A DNA stretch of 64,000 nucleotides from Anthropogastromicrobium aceti (GCF_025567095.1 NZ_JAOQJH010000005.1), one strand, 5' to 3'; positions 43,677 to 51,830 are shown, numbered from the stretch's first letter. Numbers and translations: made by a program. The notes: generated by a model not told the origin, from the letters alone.

Positions 43677-45842
43677 ATGGCAGAAATAAAGAAAGGCAGC
43701 TTTACGCTGCCGGGTGAAGCAGGTTTTGAGAGCCTGACATTAAAAATGGCAGAAAAATGGGGAGCAGACGTCATTCGTGACAGCGATGGCACGAAGCTTT
43801 CTGAAGATATTACAAAGGCAGGGTATGGTATTTACTCTACGATTTGCGTAATCCGTGCCGATAATGCATGGGCGAAAAAGAATATGGATAAACTTCAGCA
43901 AAACTTTTTAATGAGCGAGCCTGTTATGGCAGAGTCTGATACAGTAGTGATCAGCCCATTAAAGGGATATTTTACTCAGCAGTTTAAGCTCAATAAGTCA
44001 GAGGAAGCACTGGAATATTGGCAGGTTTTTGACCGCACCACAGGTGAGGAGATCAAGAGCTGGAGCTTTGATTCTGAGGCAGAAACAGTAACTATCACTG
44101 GTGCAGAACCATGGCACAGCTATACAGTAAACTTCCTTGCAGTTCGTCTTTGGGAAGAGATTTCCATGTATAATCACATCACAAATGATTGGGGTGACAA
44201 GGAACATCTGATGGCAGTTGACCCGAGATACCCAGAGACACAGGCTCATATGATAGAGTGGATGACAGAGTGGTGTGAGAAAAATCCAGATACAACAGTA
44301 GTTCGTTTTACTTCCATGTTCTACAACTTTGCATGGTTCTGGAAGGATGACAAAAACTGCAGAGATGCATTCTCTGACTGGGGTTCATATGCAATGACAA
44401 CCACACCGTTAGCGCTCAAGGAATTTGAGAAGAAGTATGGCTATGCGATGACATCTGAGGATTTTGTCAATGCAGGACTTTATACCTCCACCCATAATGT
44501 TCCGTCTAAGAAGTATAGAGCATGGATGGATTTTATCAATGAATTTGTTGTAAGCTTCGGAAAGAAGTTAATCGATATTGTTCACAGCTACGGAAAGAAA
44601 GCTTATGTTTTCTATGATGACAGCTGGATTGGTGTAGAGCCGTATTCTAAGCGTTTTAAGGAGTTTGGTTTTGATGGTCTGATCAAGTGTGTATTCAATG
44701 GCTTTGAGGCACGTCTTTGCGCAGGTGTAGATGGTGTTACGCATGAGCTTCGTTTCCATCCATATTTGTTCCCGACTGGTCTGACAGGTGAGCCGACATT
44801 TGCACCGGGCGGAAATCCAAAGCTGGATGCAAGTCGTTACTGGGTAAATGTGCGTCGTGCACTTCTTCGTAAGCCAGTAGACCGTATTGGTCTGGGCGGA
44901 TATCTGCATCTTGTAGAGCCATTCCCGGATTTCTGCGATTACATTGCACAGGTAGCAGATGAGTTTCGTCTGTTAAAGAGCTTCAACGCATCATGTGAGC
45001 CATACACATTGCCAGGCAAGGTAGCAGTGCTTACTGCATGGGGTTCACTTCGTTCATGGATCTGCAGCGGTCATCTGCATGAGCATCCAGAGGTCGATTT
45101 GACAAATCTTCTTGATGCAATTTCAGGTCTTCCGTTTGACGTACAGTTTATGAGCTTTGATGATGTTTTAGCAAATGGTATTCCAGAGGATGTAAAGGTT
45201 ATCATTAACGCAGGTGTTGCAAACAGTGCATGGAGCGGCGGCGATTATTGGAAAGAAGCTGGTGTAATAGAGGCACTGACTGCATTCGTTCACAATGGCG
45301 GCGGTCTGCTTGGCGTAAATGATCCGTCTGCTGTATGGGCAAATGGAAGCTTCTTCCAGTTAGCACCTGTCTTTGGAATCGACAAGGATCTTGGCACCAA
45401 AAAGTGTATCGGAAAGTATGTAAATCCAGTTACAGAAGGCACATTTGCGATGGAAGATACACCAAATATCGGTGAATCAATGGTAGAAAATCCGGGCATT
45501 TACTGCAAGAGCGCAAATGTAAGCGTACTGGCTGCTAATGGAAAGACACCGCTTATTACGCTGAATCAATTTGGTGCAGGTAAGGCAATGTATCTGTCAT
45601 CCTTCCGCGTATCAAAGGAGTCTACACGTTTTTTAATGAGAGCACTGTTAACACTTCTTGGCAAGGAAGATAAGGTAAGAGATTATATCTGTGACAATCT
45701 GTATACTGAGTGTGCATATTATGAGGAAATTGATAAGCTGGTAGTCATCAACAACAGTGGTGACACACAGAAGACAGTAATTAAGACTGCAAAGGGTGAT
45801 GTAACTGTAGAGCTTGCACCATTTGCAACAAAGATTTTATAA
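43677..45842 (+). CDS. GH112 phosphorylase (galactosyl-N-acetylhexosamine or galactosyl-rhamnose phosphorylase)
   Basis: A 721-residue enzyme of glycoside hydrolase family 112, which phosphorolyses beta-galactosides to galactose 1-phosphate. Family segments seen include AVRLWEEISMYNHITNDWG, VVRFTSMFYNFAWFWKDD, AYVFYDDSWIGVEPYS and FHPYLFPTGLTGEPTFAPGG. Known family members act on galacto-N-biose, lacto-N-biose or galactosyl-beta-1,4-L-rhamnose. The adjoining GH105 gene, 13 bases downstream, and the rhamnose mutarotase elsewhere favour the galactosyl-rhamnose type from pectin, but specificity is an inference. RBS GGGAGG precedes the ATG. Confidence 0.88.
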   Translation: MAEIKKGSFTLPGEAGFESLTLKMAEKWGADVIRDSDGTKLSEDITKAGYGIYSTICVIRADNAWAKKNMDKLQQNFLMSEPVMAESDTVVISPLKGYFTQQFKLNKSEEALEYWQVFDRTTGEEIKSWSFDSEAETVTITGAEPWHSYTVNFLAVRLWEEISMYNHITNDWGDKEHLMAVDPRYPETQAHMIEWMTEWCEKNPDTTVVRFTSMFYNFAWFWKDDKNCRDAFSDWGSYAMTTTPLALKEFEKKYGYAMTSEDFVNAGLYTSTHNVPSKKYRAWMDFINEFVVSFGKKLIDIVHSYGKKAYVFYDDSWIGVEPYSKRFKEFGFDGLIKCVFNGFEARLCAGVDGVTHELRFHPYLFPTGLTGEPTFAPGGNPKLDASRYWVNVRRALLRKPVDRIGLGGYLHLVEPFPDFCDYIAQVADEFRLLKSFNASCEPYTLPGKVAVLTAWGSLRSWICSGHLHEHPEVDLTNLLDAISGLPFDVQFMSFDDVLANGIPEDVKVIINAGVANSAWSGGDYWKEAGVIEALTAFVHNGGGLLGVNDPSAVWANGSFFQLAPVFGIDKDLGTKKCIGKYVNPVTEGTFAMEDTPNIGESMVENPGIYCKSANVSVLAANGKTPLITLNQFGAGKAMYLSSFRVSKESTRFLMRALLTLLGKEDKVRDYICDNLYTECAYYEEIDKLVVINNSGDTQKTVIKTAKGDVTVELAPFATKIL

Positions 45843-45855
45843 TCAGGAGGAAAAC

Positions 45856-46944
45856 ATGAAGGTTTCATTCGACAATGAAGAAATTTTGTCTGCGATTGAC
45901 CGTGTGGCAAAGAAGACGATGACCATGGATCTGACATGGGACTGGCCGTGTGGTGTAGCTTATTATGGACTGGCAGAGGCATATAAGGCAACCGGAAAAA
46001 CAGAGTACATGGAATTTTTAAAGAACTGGGTAGACGAGTACATCGAGATGGGTCTGCCGTCATGGAATGTAAATACTTGCGCAATGGGTCACTGCCTGAT
46101 CACTCTTTATGAGTACACAGGCGACAAGAAGTACTGGGATCTTGTTATGAGTAAGATTGATTACCTTAGAAACGATGCACTTCGCTTTGGCGATCATGTA
46201 TTGCAGCACACTGTTTCAAGCAACAACGATTTCCCAGAGCAGTGTTGGGCAGATACACTTTTTATGGCAGCTTTCTTAATGCTTCGCGTTGGTTCAAAGC
46301 TTCGTATGCTTAATCCAGATGATCCGAAAGATGTAGCACTTATGGAGTATCAGCCGCAGGCAATGGACATCATTAACGATTCCTTAAATCAATATTACTG
46401 GCATATTCAGTATCTGCAGAACAAAGAGACAAGCCTGTGGTATCATGGTTACAACAACGTTCATAAAGATCACATGTCAGGTTTTTACTGGGGCCGTGCT
46501 AATGCATGGGCAGCATATACCATGTCTCAGGTAAAGAAGAATCTGTATGACTGGTATCTGTTCCCACCTTGCATGGACGTAGAGTGCTCACTTCGCGATC
46601 AGCTTGCAGCATTGAAACTCGTTCAGACAGAAAATGGTCTCTGGAGAACAATTCTCGATGATGAGGAAGCATACGAGGAAGTATCTGCATCAGCAGGTAT
46701 CGCAGCAGCAATGGTAGAGATGAACAATCCGCTTCATGCAAAGTATGTTCAGAAGGCATTAAAAGGCATTTTAGATAATGTTTCCGCAGATGGAAGAGTA
46801 TTGAACGTATCAGGCGGCACAGCAGTTATGAAAGACCGCGAGGGATATATGGGCGTACCGAAGGCTTGGATCCAGGGATGGGGACAAGGTCTGGCGCTGG
46901 CATTCTTTACGGCAATTTTAAACGACAGCAAAAAGCAGCAGTAA
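45856..46944 (+). CDS. GH105 unsaturated rhamnogalacturonyl hydrolase (YteR/RhiN-like)
   Basis: A 362-residue (alpha/alpha)6-barrel protein resembling family GH105, which removes unsaturated galacturonyl residues from rhamnogalacturonan fragments left by polysaccharide lyases. Visible segments are WDWPCGVAYYGLAEAY, CWADTLFMAAFLMLRVG with the likely catalytic Asp, YWGRANAWAAYTM and WIQGWGQGLALAFF. ATG 45856 follows AGGAGG at ideal spacing. It forms an operon with the GH112 gene. No signal peptide is seen, so it acts on imported oligosaccharides. Confidence 0.85.
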   Translation: MKVSFDNEEILSAIDRVAKKTMTMDLTWDWPCGVAYYGLAEAYKATGKTEYMEFLKNWVDEYIEMGLPSWNVNTCAMGHCLITLYEYTGDKKYWDLVMSKIDYLRNDALRFGDHVLQHTVSSNNDFPEQCWADTLFMAAFLMLRVGSKLRMLNPDDPKDVALMEYQPQAMDIINDSLNQYYWHIQYLQNKETSLWYHGYNNVHKDHMSGFYWGRANAWAAYTMSQVKKNLYDWYLFPPCMDVECSLRDQLAALKLVQTENGLWRTILDDEEAYEEVSASAGIAAAMVEMNNPLHAKYVQKALKGILDNVSADGRVLNVSGGTAVMKDREGYMGVPKAWIQGWGQGLALAFFTAILNDSKKQQ

Positions 46945-46980
46945 TCTTTACACTATACAATATGATAATGTGACAACCAG

Positions 46981-47026
46981 AAACGGTATGGCCTGCGAAA
47001 GTGGGCTGTGCCGTTTTTCTTTTTTG
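46981..47026 (+). terminator. Terminator after the GH112-GH105 operon
   Basis: AAACGG-TAT-GGCC and GGCT-GTG-CCGTTT form an interrupted stem followed by TTTCTTTTTT. Confidence 0.75.
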
Positions 47027-47226
47027 GCAACCCGGAAGTTTTACTAGCGCGGTTCGCCGATTGTTTTGTCGGCCTCTCTTTTCCGCAGGTACCTGTTACG
47101 TTATTTATTATCTTAAGTTACTTTGAAAGTCCTGCTACAACGTTCGGCCTCGTAAAAGCAAATCGGTTCACCGCGGATTTAGGTTACGGCATTGCATCCG
47201 AAAGGGTCTTGAAATATGCAAAAAAT
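47027..47226. other. Non-coding stretch of unclear origin
   Basis: About 200 bases, less AT-rich than its surroundings, with small inverted repeats such as GCCGA-TTGTTTTG-TCGGC. An open frame of about 100 codons crosses it but begins in the preceding terminator and ends in the next gene's leader, so I do not regard it as a gene. It could be a remnant or a dispersed repeat. Confidence 0.3.
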
Positions 47227-47255
47227 TTGACTTTACTTGATATTATATTTATAAT
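47227..47255 (+). promoter_or_regulatory. Promoter of the unknown gene 47329 (leader A)
   Basis: TTGACT (47227-47232), 17 bases, TATAAT (47250-47255). The -10 region and the following 70 bases, with TACAAAAGT and AAGAAAAAACGTGAG, closely resemble those of hsdM at 48949-49020. Confidence 0.75.
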
Positions 47256-47328
47256 ATACTTGGATTGGAAGTACAAAAGTGAGTATATAAGAGTACATAA
47301 GAAAAAACGTGAGGAATAGAGCAGGCAG

Positions 47329-47886
47329 ATGTTTCAAATAGGTGACTGGGTTACGCAGTATAGTGTAGGATATTGGCAAGTTGTTGATATCAAAGCAAAA
47401 TATGCAGAGGAAGATAGCGGTTATGGAAAGCAATTTTGGAAAAAAGGAGAGCAAATCGGAAAGTGGGTCTTTCTGAAAAAAGCTTTTACACCCAAAATGA
47501 AGATTCAAATAAGGAGCGAGTGTGTAGATGGAGAGTGGTGTAAAATTGTTACCGATGAGAAAAGAACCGAAATTAAAAAATATTTTGCAGATCATCCGAA
47601 TGATTGGGAGCGCTTTTGTAATACACCAGTGGTAATTCCACCAGCTGTCAGTTCAATATGGATGAATCTGTCAGATGATCAAGAAGCAAACGTATTGCAA
47701 ACTTTAAAAGAGCTTCCCAAGTGTTTCAGCAGAACAGAACTTGATCAACAGTTTGAACAGAGGGGCTTATTAAATGTGGTTACAAATCCACCAACATCCC
47801 ATATTTTATCACTTAGTTGTAATCCATGGGAAGTGGGTGCAAATGCTGTCTTAACATATTTCTCACCGGAGTTAAAGAGAGTATAA
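47329..47886 (+). CDS. Unrecognised protein beside the CRISPR array
   Basis: A 185-residue soluble protein I do not recognise. The N terminus, FQIGDWVTQYSVGYWQVVDIKAKYAEED, is rich in aromatic residues and beta-prone, perhaps an SH3-like barrel. The middle is charged (KKYFADHPNDWERFC) and the C-terminal third (LPKCFSRTELDQQFEQRGLL) could be a helical or winged-helix segment. There is no signal peptide, membrane helix or nuclease motif. It ends about 215 bases before the first CRISPR repeat and has a promoter-leader like that of hsdM, so a role in the defence locus is possible but unproven. The RBS is weak (GAGCAGGCAG). Confidence 0.65.
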   Translation: MFQIGDWVTQYSVGYWQVVDIKAKYAEEDSGYGKQFWKKGEQIGKWVFLKKAFTPKMKIQIRSECVDGEWCKIVTDEKRTEIKKYFADHPNDWERFCNTPVVIPPAVSSIWMNLSDDQEANVLQTLKELPKCFSRTELDQQFEQRGLLNVVTNPPTSHILSLSCNPWEVGANAVLTYFSPELKRV

Positions 47887-48100
47887 GCGAATGTGTTCTT
47901 CTATAGTTTTGATGAAAAATAGGATGACAGAGGAATAGTTTTGTGCTATAGTAAACTCAGAGTTTGGGAAGATTTGGCGTGTTAAATGTGTCCAAATTGT
48001 AAACATGCACGAAAAAGAGGATCTGTCAGAATATTCTGACAAATACCTGCAAAAATAGGCTCTGGAAACCGCATAAAACCTAGGTTTTTGAAGGGGTACC
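47887..48100 (+). promoter_or_regulatory. Probable CRISPR leader
   Basis: An AT-rich non-coding stretch directly before the first perfect repeat. The degenerate repeat is at the opposite end of the array, which fits leader placement here. It contains an 18-base perfect palindrome at 48024-48041. Confidence 0.6.
48024..48041. promoter_or_regulatory. Perfect palindrome in the CRISPR leader
   Basis: TGTCAGAATATTCTGACA is an 18-base perfect palindrome 59 bases before the first repeat. It could be an operator or a leader-anchoring site. It has no T tract, so it is not a terminator. Confidence 0.6.
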
Positions 48101-48732
48101 GTAGAAATGAGTCATCAGCCCGAGAGGGCATTGACACGATATATTCGCCATTGAAATTGATGACAATTTTATCGGGTAGAAATGAGTCATCAGCCCGAGA
48201 GGGCATTGACACACTGTTGCTTGACTTAATTGAAGCTTCTTCGCGGTAGTAGAAATGAGTCATCAGCCCGAGAGGGCATTGACACCGTAAAATCCATTGA
48301 TGACTCCCACCTGATACATTTCTGTAGAAATGAGTCATCAGCCCGAGAGGGCATTGACACTTTTAACTCTTCATCAAGTCCCTTCACGACTCTATCGTAG
48401 AAATGAGTCATCAGCCCGAGAGGGCATTGACACTGTCCGTATATTGCGTATAATAGGGTGAATTCATCAGAGTAGAAATGAGTCATCAGCCCGAGAGGGC
48501 ATTGACACACTATATTCGAACGTAGAAACATATGGACGCCCGCACTGTAGAAATGAGTCATCAGCCCGAGAGGGCATTGACACACTATCAAGCTCACTCA
48601 TGGACTTACAGCTCTCAACGACGTAGAAATGAGTCATCAGCCCGAGAGGGCATTGACACCGACCTCTCAATTTTTCCTTAACTTTTATAATTTCCGTAGA
48701 AATGAGTTATCAGCCCGAGAGGGCATTAAATA
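48101..48732 (+). CRISPR. CRISPR array: nine 37-bp repeats, eight spacers, no cas genes in the window
   Basis: Repeats start at 48101, 48176, 48249, 48324, 48397, 48472, 48547, 48623 and 48696. The first eight are identical over 37 bases: they begin GTAGAAATGAGTCATCA, hold a GCCC-GAGA-GGGC hairpin and end ATTGACAC. The ninth is degenerate (GAGTTATC, and an altered 3' end), marking the distal end, so the array reads left to right. Spacers are 36-39 bases long (38, 36, 38, 36, 38, 38, 39, 36) and all differ. The ATTGACAC end recalls the ATTGAAAC handle of type I/III systems. The type cannot be fixed without cas genes. Confidence 0.97.
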
Positions 48733-48948
48733 TATGATAATATAATTAGTGTTGAAATCAGTTAGGAATATACGAAGAGATTGTGAACGCATGAGTTCAC
48801 TTTTAAATTGGATTTGATTTTGCTGCCTTTTTATATATCGAATGAAAATATCTGGATCTGGTAGATTTTGGTAAAATAGTCTTGCAGCAGGACTAGAGAG
48901 GACCTTTGATACAAAGGTATTACTCGTAGTTATTCAGCTGTGAAAATA
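48733..48948. other. Gap between the CRISPR array and the hsdM promoter
   Basis: AT-rich, non-coding. It holds one perfect 7-bp hairpin, ACCTTTG-ATA-CAAAGGT (48902-48918), shortly before the hsdM promoter. I see nothing else. Confidence 0.4.
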
Positions 48949-48977
48949 TTGACATTTTTAAGTACTATATTTATAAT
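48949..48977 (+). promoter_or_regulatory. Promoter of the type I R-M operon (leader B)
   Basis: TTGACA (48949-48954), 17 bases, TATAAT (48972-48977). The leader after it repeats the TACAAAAGT and AAGAAAAACGTGAG motifs of the unknown gene at 47329. Confidence 0.85.
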
Positions 48978-49040
48978 GAATTTGTATTAAAGATACAAAA
49001 GTACGAAAGAAAAACGTGAGACACAACTGGAGGAATTACA

Positions 49041-50549
49041 ATGGCAGATAAAACAAATGCCAATATTGGCTTTGAAAAACAACTATGGGATGCCGCCTGT
49101 GTTCTTTGGGGACATATCCCAGCAGCAGAATATAGGAAGGTTATCATCGGATTGATTTTTCTTCGCTATATTTCAGCAGCATTTGATAAGAGACGTGAGG
49201 AACTGATAGAAGAAGGCGATGGATTTGAGGATGATCGCGATGCCTATACGATGGAAAATGTATTTTTTGTTCCAGAGGAAGCTAGATGGAGCAACATTGC
49301 ATCAAATGCACATACACCAGAAATCGGAAGCATTATCGACAATGCGATGCGCGCTATTGAAAGTGAAAATAAAACATTAAAGAATGTATTGCCGAAGAAT
49401 TACGCAAGTCCAGATTTGGACAAAAGAATCTTGGGTGATGTAGTTGATATTTTCACTAACAATATTGATATGAGTGATACAGAAGCGAGTGAAGATCTTC
49501 TCGGACGTACATATGAATATTGTATTGCTCAATTTGCAGAAAAGGAAGGTGTTGGCGGTGGTGAGTTCTATACACCATCAAGCATTGTTAAAACTTTAGT
49601 TTCAGTTCTTCGTCCATTTGATAACTGTCGTGTATATGATTGCTGCTGTGGTTCTGGCGGAATGTTCGTCCAGAGTGAGAAATTTATTGAAGCGCACAGT
49701 AAAAGAAGAGGTAATATTTCTGTATACGGACAGGAAGCAAATCCAGATACATGGAAGATGGCAAAGATGAATATGGCGATTCGTGGAATTGATGCTGATC
49801 TTGGTCCATATAATGCGGACACATTTACAAACGATTTGCATCCAACACTGAAGGCAGATTTTATCCTTGCAAATCCACCATTTAATTATCATCCGTGGAA
49901 TCAGGACAAGCTGCAGAATGATAAACGCTGGAAATATGGTCTTCCGCCGGCAGGAAATGCAAACTATGCATGGATTCAGCATATGATTCATCATCTTGCA
50001 CCAAATGGAAAGATAGGTCTTGTATTAGCAAATGGAGCACTGTCTAGCCAGACAAGTGGTGAAGGCGAGATTCGTAAAAAGATTATTGAAGACGATCTTG
50101 TAGAGGGAATTATTGCAATGCCAATACAGCTTTTCTATAGTGTAACCATTCCTGTAACACTATGGTTTATCACAAAAGGCAAAAAGCAGAAAGGCAAGAC
50201 ACTTTTTATTGATGCACGTAAAATGGGTCATATGGTAGACCGTAAGCATCGCGATTTCTCAGATGAAGATATCCAGAAATTGGCCGATACATTTGAATCT
50301 TTTCAGAATGGAACACTCGAAGATGTAAAAGGATTCTGCAAAGTGGCAACTCTTGAAGATATTGCAGCACAGGATTACATTCTTACTCCGGGAAGATATG
50401 TAGGAATCGAGGAGCAGGAAGATGATGGAGAGCCATTTGAAGAGAAAATGGCAAGACTGACGAGTGAGCTAGCAGGATTATTTGAGAAGTCTCATGAGCT
50501 TGAGGAAGAAATACGAAAGAAACTGGGGGCGATTGGGTATGAGGTATAA
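49041..50549 (+). CDS. hsdM: Type I restriction-modification methyltransferase subunit HsdM
   Basis: A 502-residue N6-adenine methyltransferase. The N-terminal HsdM helical domain (FEKQLWDAACVLWGHIPAAEYRKVIIGLIFLRYIS, 10-45) is followed by the SAM-binding segment VYDCCCGSGGMFVQSEKF near 200 and the catalytic NPPF motif in FILANPPFNYHPW near 278. Length is usual. RBS GGAGG precedes the ATG. The start of hsdS overlaps its end. With HsdS it methylates the target sequence, and with HsdR it restricts unmodified DNA. Confidence 0.96.
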   Translation: MADKTNANIGFEKQLWDAACVLWGHIPAAEYRKVIIGLIFLRYISAAFDKRREELIEEGDGFEDDRDAYTMENVFFVPEEARWSNIASNAHTPEIGSIIDNAMRAIESENKTLKNVLPKNYASPDLDKRILGDVVDIFTNNIDMSDTEASEDLLGRTYEYCIAQFAEKEGVGGGEFYTPSSIVKTLVSVLRPFDNCRVYDCCCGSGGMFVQSEKFIEAHSKRRGNISVYGQEANPDTWKMAKMNMAIRGIDADLGPYNADTFTNDLHPTLKADFILANPPFNYHPWNQDKLQNDKRWKYGLPPAGNANYAWIQHMIHHLAPNGKIGLVLANGALSSQTSGEGEIRKKIIEDDLVEGIIAMPIQLFYSVTIPVTLWFITKGKKQKGKTLFIDARKMGHMVDRKHRDFSDEDIQKLADTFESFQNGTLEDVKGFCKVATLEDIAAQDYILTPGRYVGIEEQEDDGEPFEEKMARLTSELAGLFEKSHELEEEIRKKLGAIGYEV

Positions 50550-51078
50550 AACATATACCATGGAAGATGCACTTGAGGTAATTATTGATTATAGAGGAAA
50601 AACACCTAAAAAATCAGAAAAAGGTATACCAACATTAAGTGCAAAATCTGTAAAAAACAATCATATTGACTATGACTCTTGTTATTATATTTCATCTGAT
50701 GAGTATAAACGATTTATGGTAAGAGGATTACCACAGATAGGTGATGTTCTTTTGACCACTGAAGCACCTTTAGGGATGGTGGCACAATTGGATAGAAATG
50801 ATGTTGGAATAGCTCAAAGGTTATTAACGCTTAGAGGAAAGCAAGGAATATTAGATAATGAATATTTGCTTTATTATTTGCAGTCGCCAATAGGACAAGC
50901 ATTGTTACGTGCGCGTGAAACAGGGACGACAGTTACAGGAATTAAGCAATCAGAATTTAGAAAGATACAGATTGATATTCCAGATATTGAAAATCAACGG
51001 AAAATAGGTGGGATTCTTAGAAGATTAGATGATAAAATAGCAGTTAACGATAATATAAACAAGAATTTAGCGGCTTAA
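50539..51078 (+). CDS. hsdS: Type I R-M specificity subunit HsdS, N-terminal half
   Basis: A 179-residue half-length HsdS: one target recognition domain (ALEVIIDYRGKTPKKSEKGIPTLSAKSVKNN to KQSEFRKIQIDIPDIENQRKIGGIL) and the start of the central conserved helix (RRLDDKIAVNDNINKNL). Normal HsdS has about 400 residues and two such domains. The ATG at 50539 overlaps the hsdM stop. The frame ends eight bases after the repeat TAAACAAGAATTTAG (51056-51070), whose inverted copy opens the opposite-strand half gene. Truncated HsdS of this type can in known cases dimerise into a working specificity unit. Confidence 0.9.
   Translation: MRYKTYTMEDALEVIIDYRGKTPKKSEKGIPTLSAKSVKNNHIDYDSCYYISSDEYKRFMVRGLPQIGDVLLTTEAPLGMVAQLDRNDVGIAQRLLTLRGKQGILDNEYLLYYLQSPIGQALLRARETGTTVTGIKQSEFRKIQIDIPDIENQRKIGGILRRLDDKIAVNDNINKNLAA
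51056..51070 (+). repeat. Inverted repeat, left copy, hsdS inversion site
   Basis: TAAACAAGAATTTAG encodes Asn-Lys-Asn-Leu at the end of the central hsdS region. Its exact inverse is at 51797-51811 in the same reading phase of the opposite half gene. Confidence 0.85.
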
Positions 51079-51815
51079 ATGTCCAGAGCAGAAATGTTCA
51101 GTTCACCAGACATAAGCTTAGGCAAAATTGTATCTCTCAATTCAGCTAACTTAACATTTTGAGCACAGTTTTTAAGAATAGTAGTGAATAAAGGTTGTAC
51201 CCATTCTCCGAATTCTTTTACTTTTGAATTCTCAGGAGAAAATATCCATATATCATTCACATTTTGCTGGTTAATACCAGGAACTGCGGCTTTTCCGCCG
51301 TTGTTGGCGAGTCAATGATATGCATAATCTGTCTGCATAAAGAAATAAGCAAACTCATTAAAACCTTTATTGCCAAAGTCAAGCTTGAAAACATGTTCAT
51401 TGATAAAGAATTTCTGATATGGAAAACCTTCGCCAAACATTGAAAAGTGTGGAATAAATGTTCCAGGTTTTCCACCATCTTTATATAACAATAGTTCATA
51501 GCCGTTTATCGCTCCAGTTTTCATTTTTGCTGCAAACTCTTCAGGTATGAATTTGGCAGATGAAAAATTTACAACTCCAAGTTGTTTAACATTCTCCGCA
51601 CCTATACTTGGTATTCCAGATGCCACAGCACCACCCTTAGGACGTTTGCCAGTTTCCAATACGTGAGGGATATTAGCAATTTGAACCATTTGTAGCGATG
51701 CTGGTGCATAGATACCTGCAGGTGTTTCAATTAAAGGTTCGTCAAACGGAGTAAAATCTTCAAACCAAGACTTAAAAACAGCTTTTGCTTGCTGCTCTAA
51801 ATTCTTGTTTAACAT
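51075..51815 (-). pseudogene. HsdS C-terminal half, inverted and interrupted by an in-frame TGA
   Basis: Read on the minus strand from 51815, the frame runs MLNKNLEQQAKAVFKSWFEDFTPFDEPL through a second target recognition domain to FMQTDYAYH. It then meets TGA (51314-51312) and continues in the same frame with LANNGGKAAVPGINQQNVNDIWIF and the usual HsdS C terminus LRDTILPKLMSGELNI, ending at 51075. It has no promoter or hsdM-coupled start of its own. Its stop codon overlaps that of the plus-strand half (TTAA). Inversion between the repeats would fuse it in frame to the N-terminal half, giving 417 codons, cut at codon 339 by the TGA. Confidence 0.85.
51797..51811 (-). repeat. Inverted repeat, right copy, hsdS inversion site
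   Basis: CTAAATTCTTGTTTA on the plus strand is the exact inverse of 51056-51070. Confidence 0.85.
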
Positions 51816-51830
51816 ACGAAAGGAGTAAGA

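Noticed and set aside
47008..47319. A possible 103-codon gene before the unknown protein
   Set aside because: It begins inside the terminator of the GH105 operon and runs across the promoter and leader of the next gene; no RBS and no recognisable domain.
47982..48670. Minus-strand open frames with repeated CQCPLGLMTHFY-type peptides
   Set aside because: These are translations of the CRISPR repeats, not genes.
48101..48732. Assignment of the array to type VI-A (Cas13a) because the repeat has a short GCCC/GGGC stem near a 3' AC end
   Set aside because: Spacers of 36-39 bases are longer than usual for type VI, the ATTGACAC end fits type I/III equally well, and no Cas13 gene is present.
51312..51314. 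The TGA in the hsdS half as a selenocysteine codon
   Set aside because: HsdS proteins have no known selenocysteine, the position is not a redox site and I see no SECIS-like hairpin directly after it.
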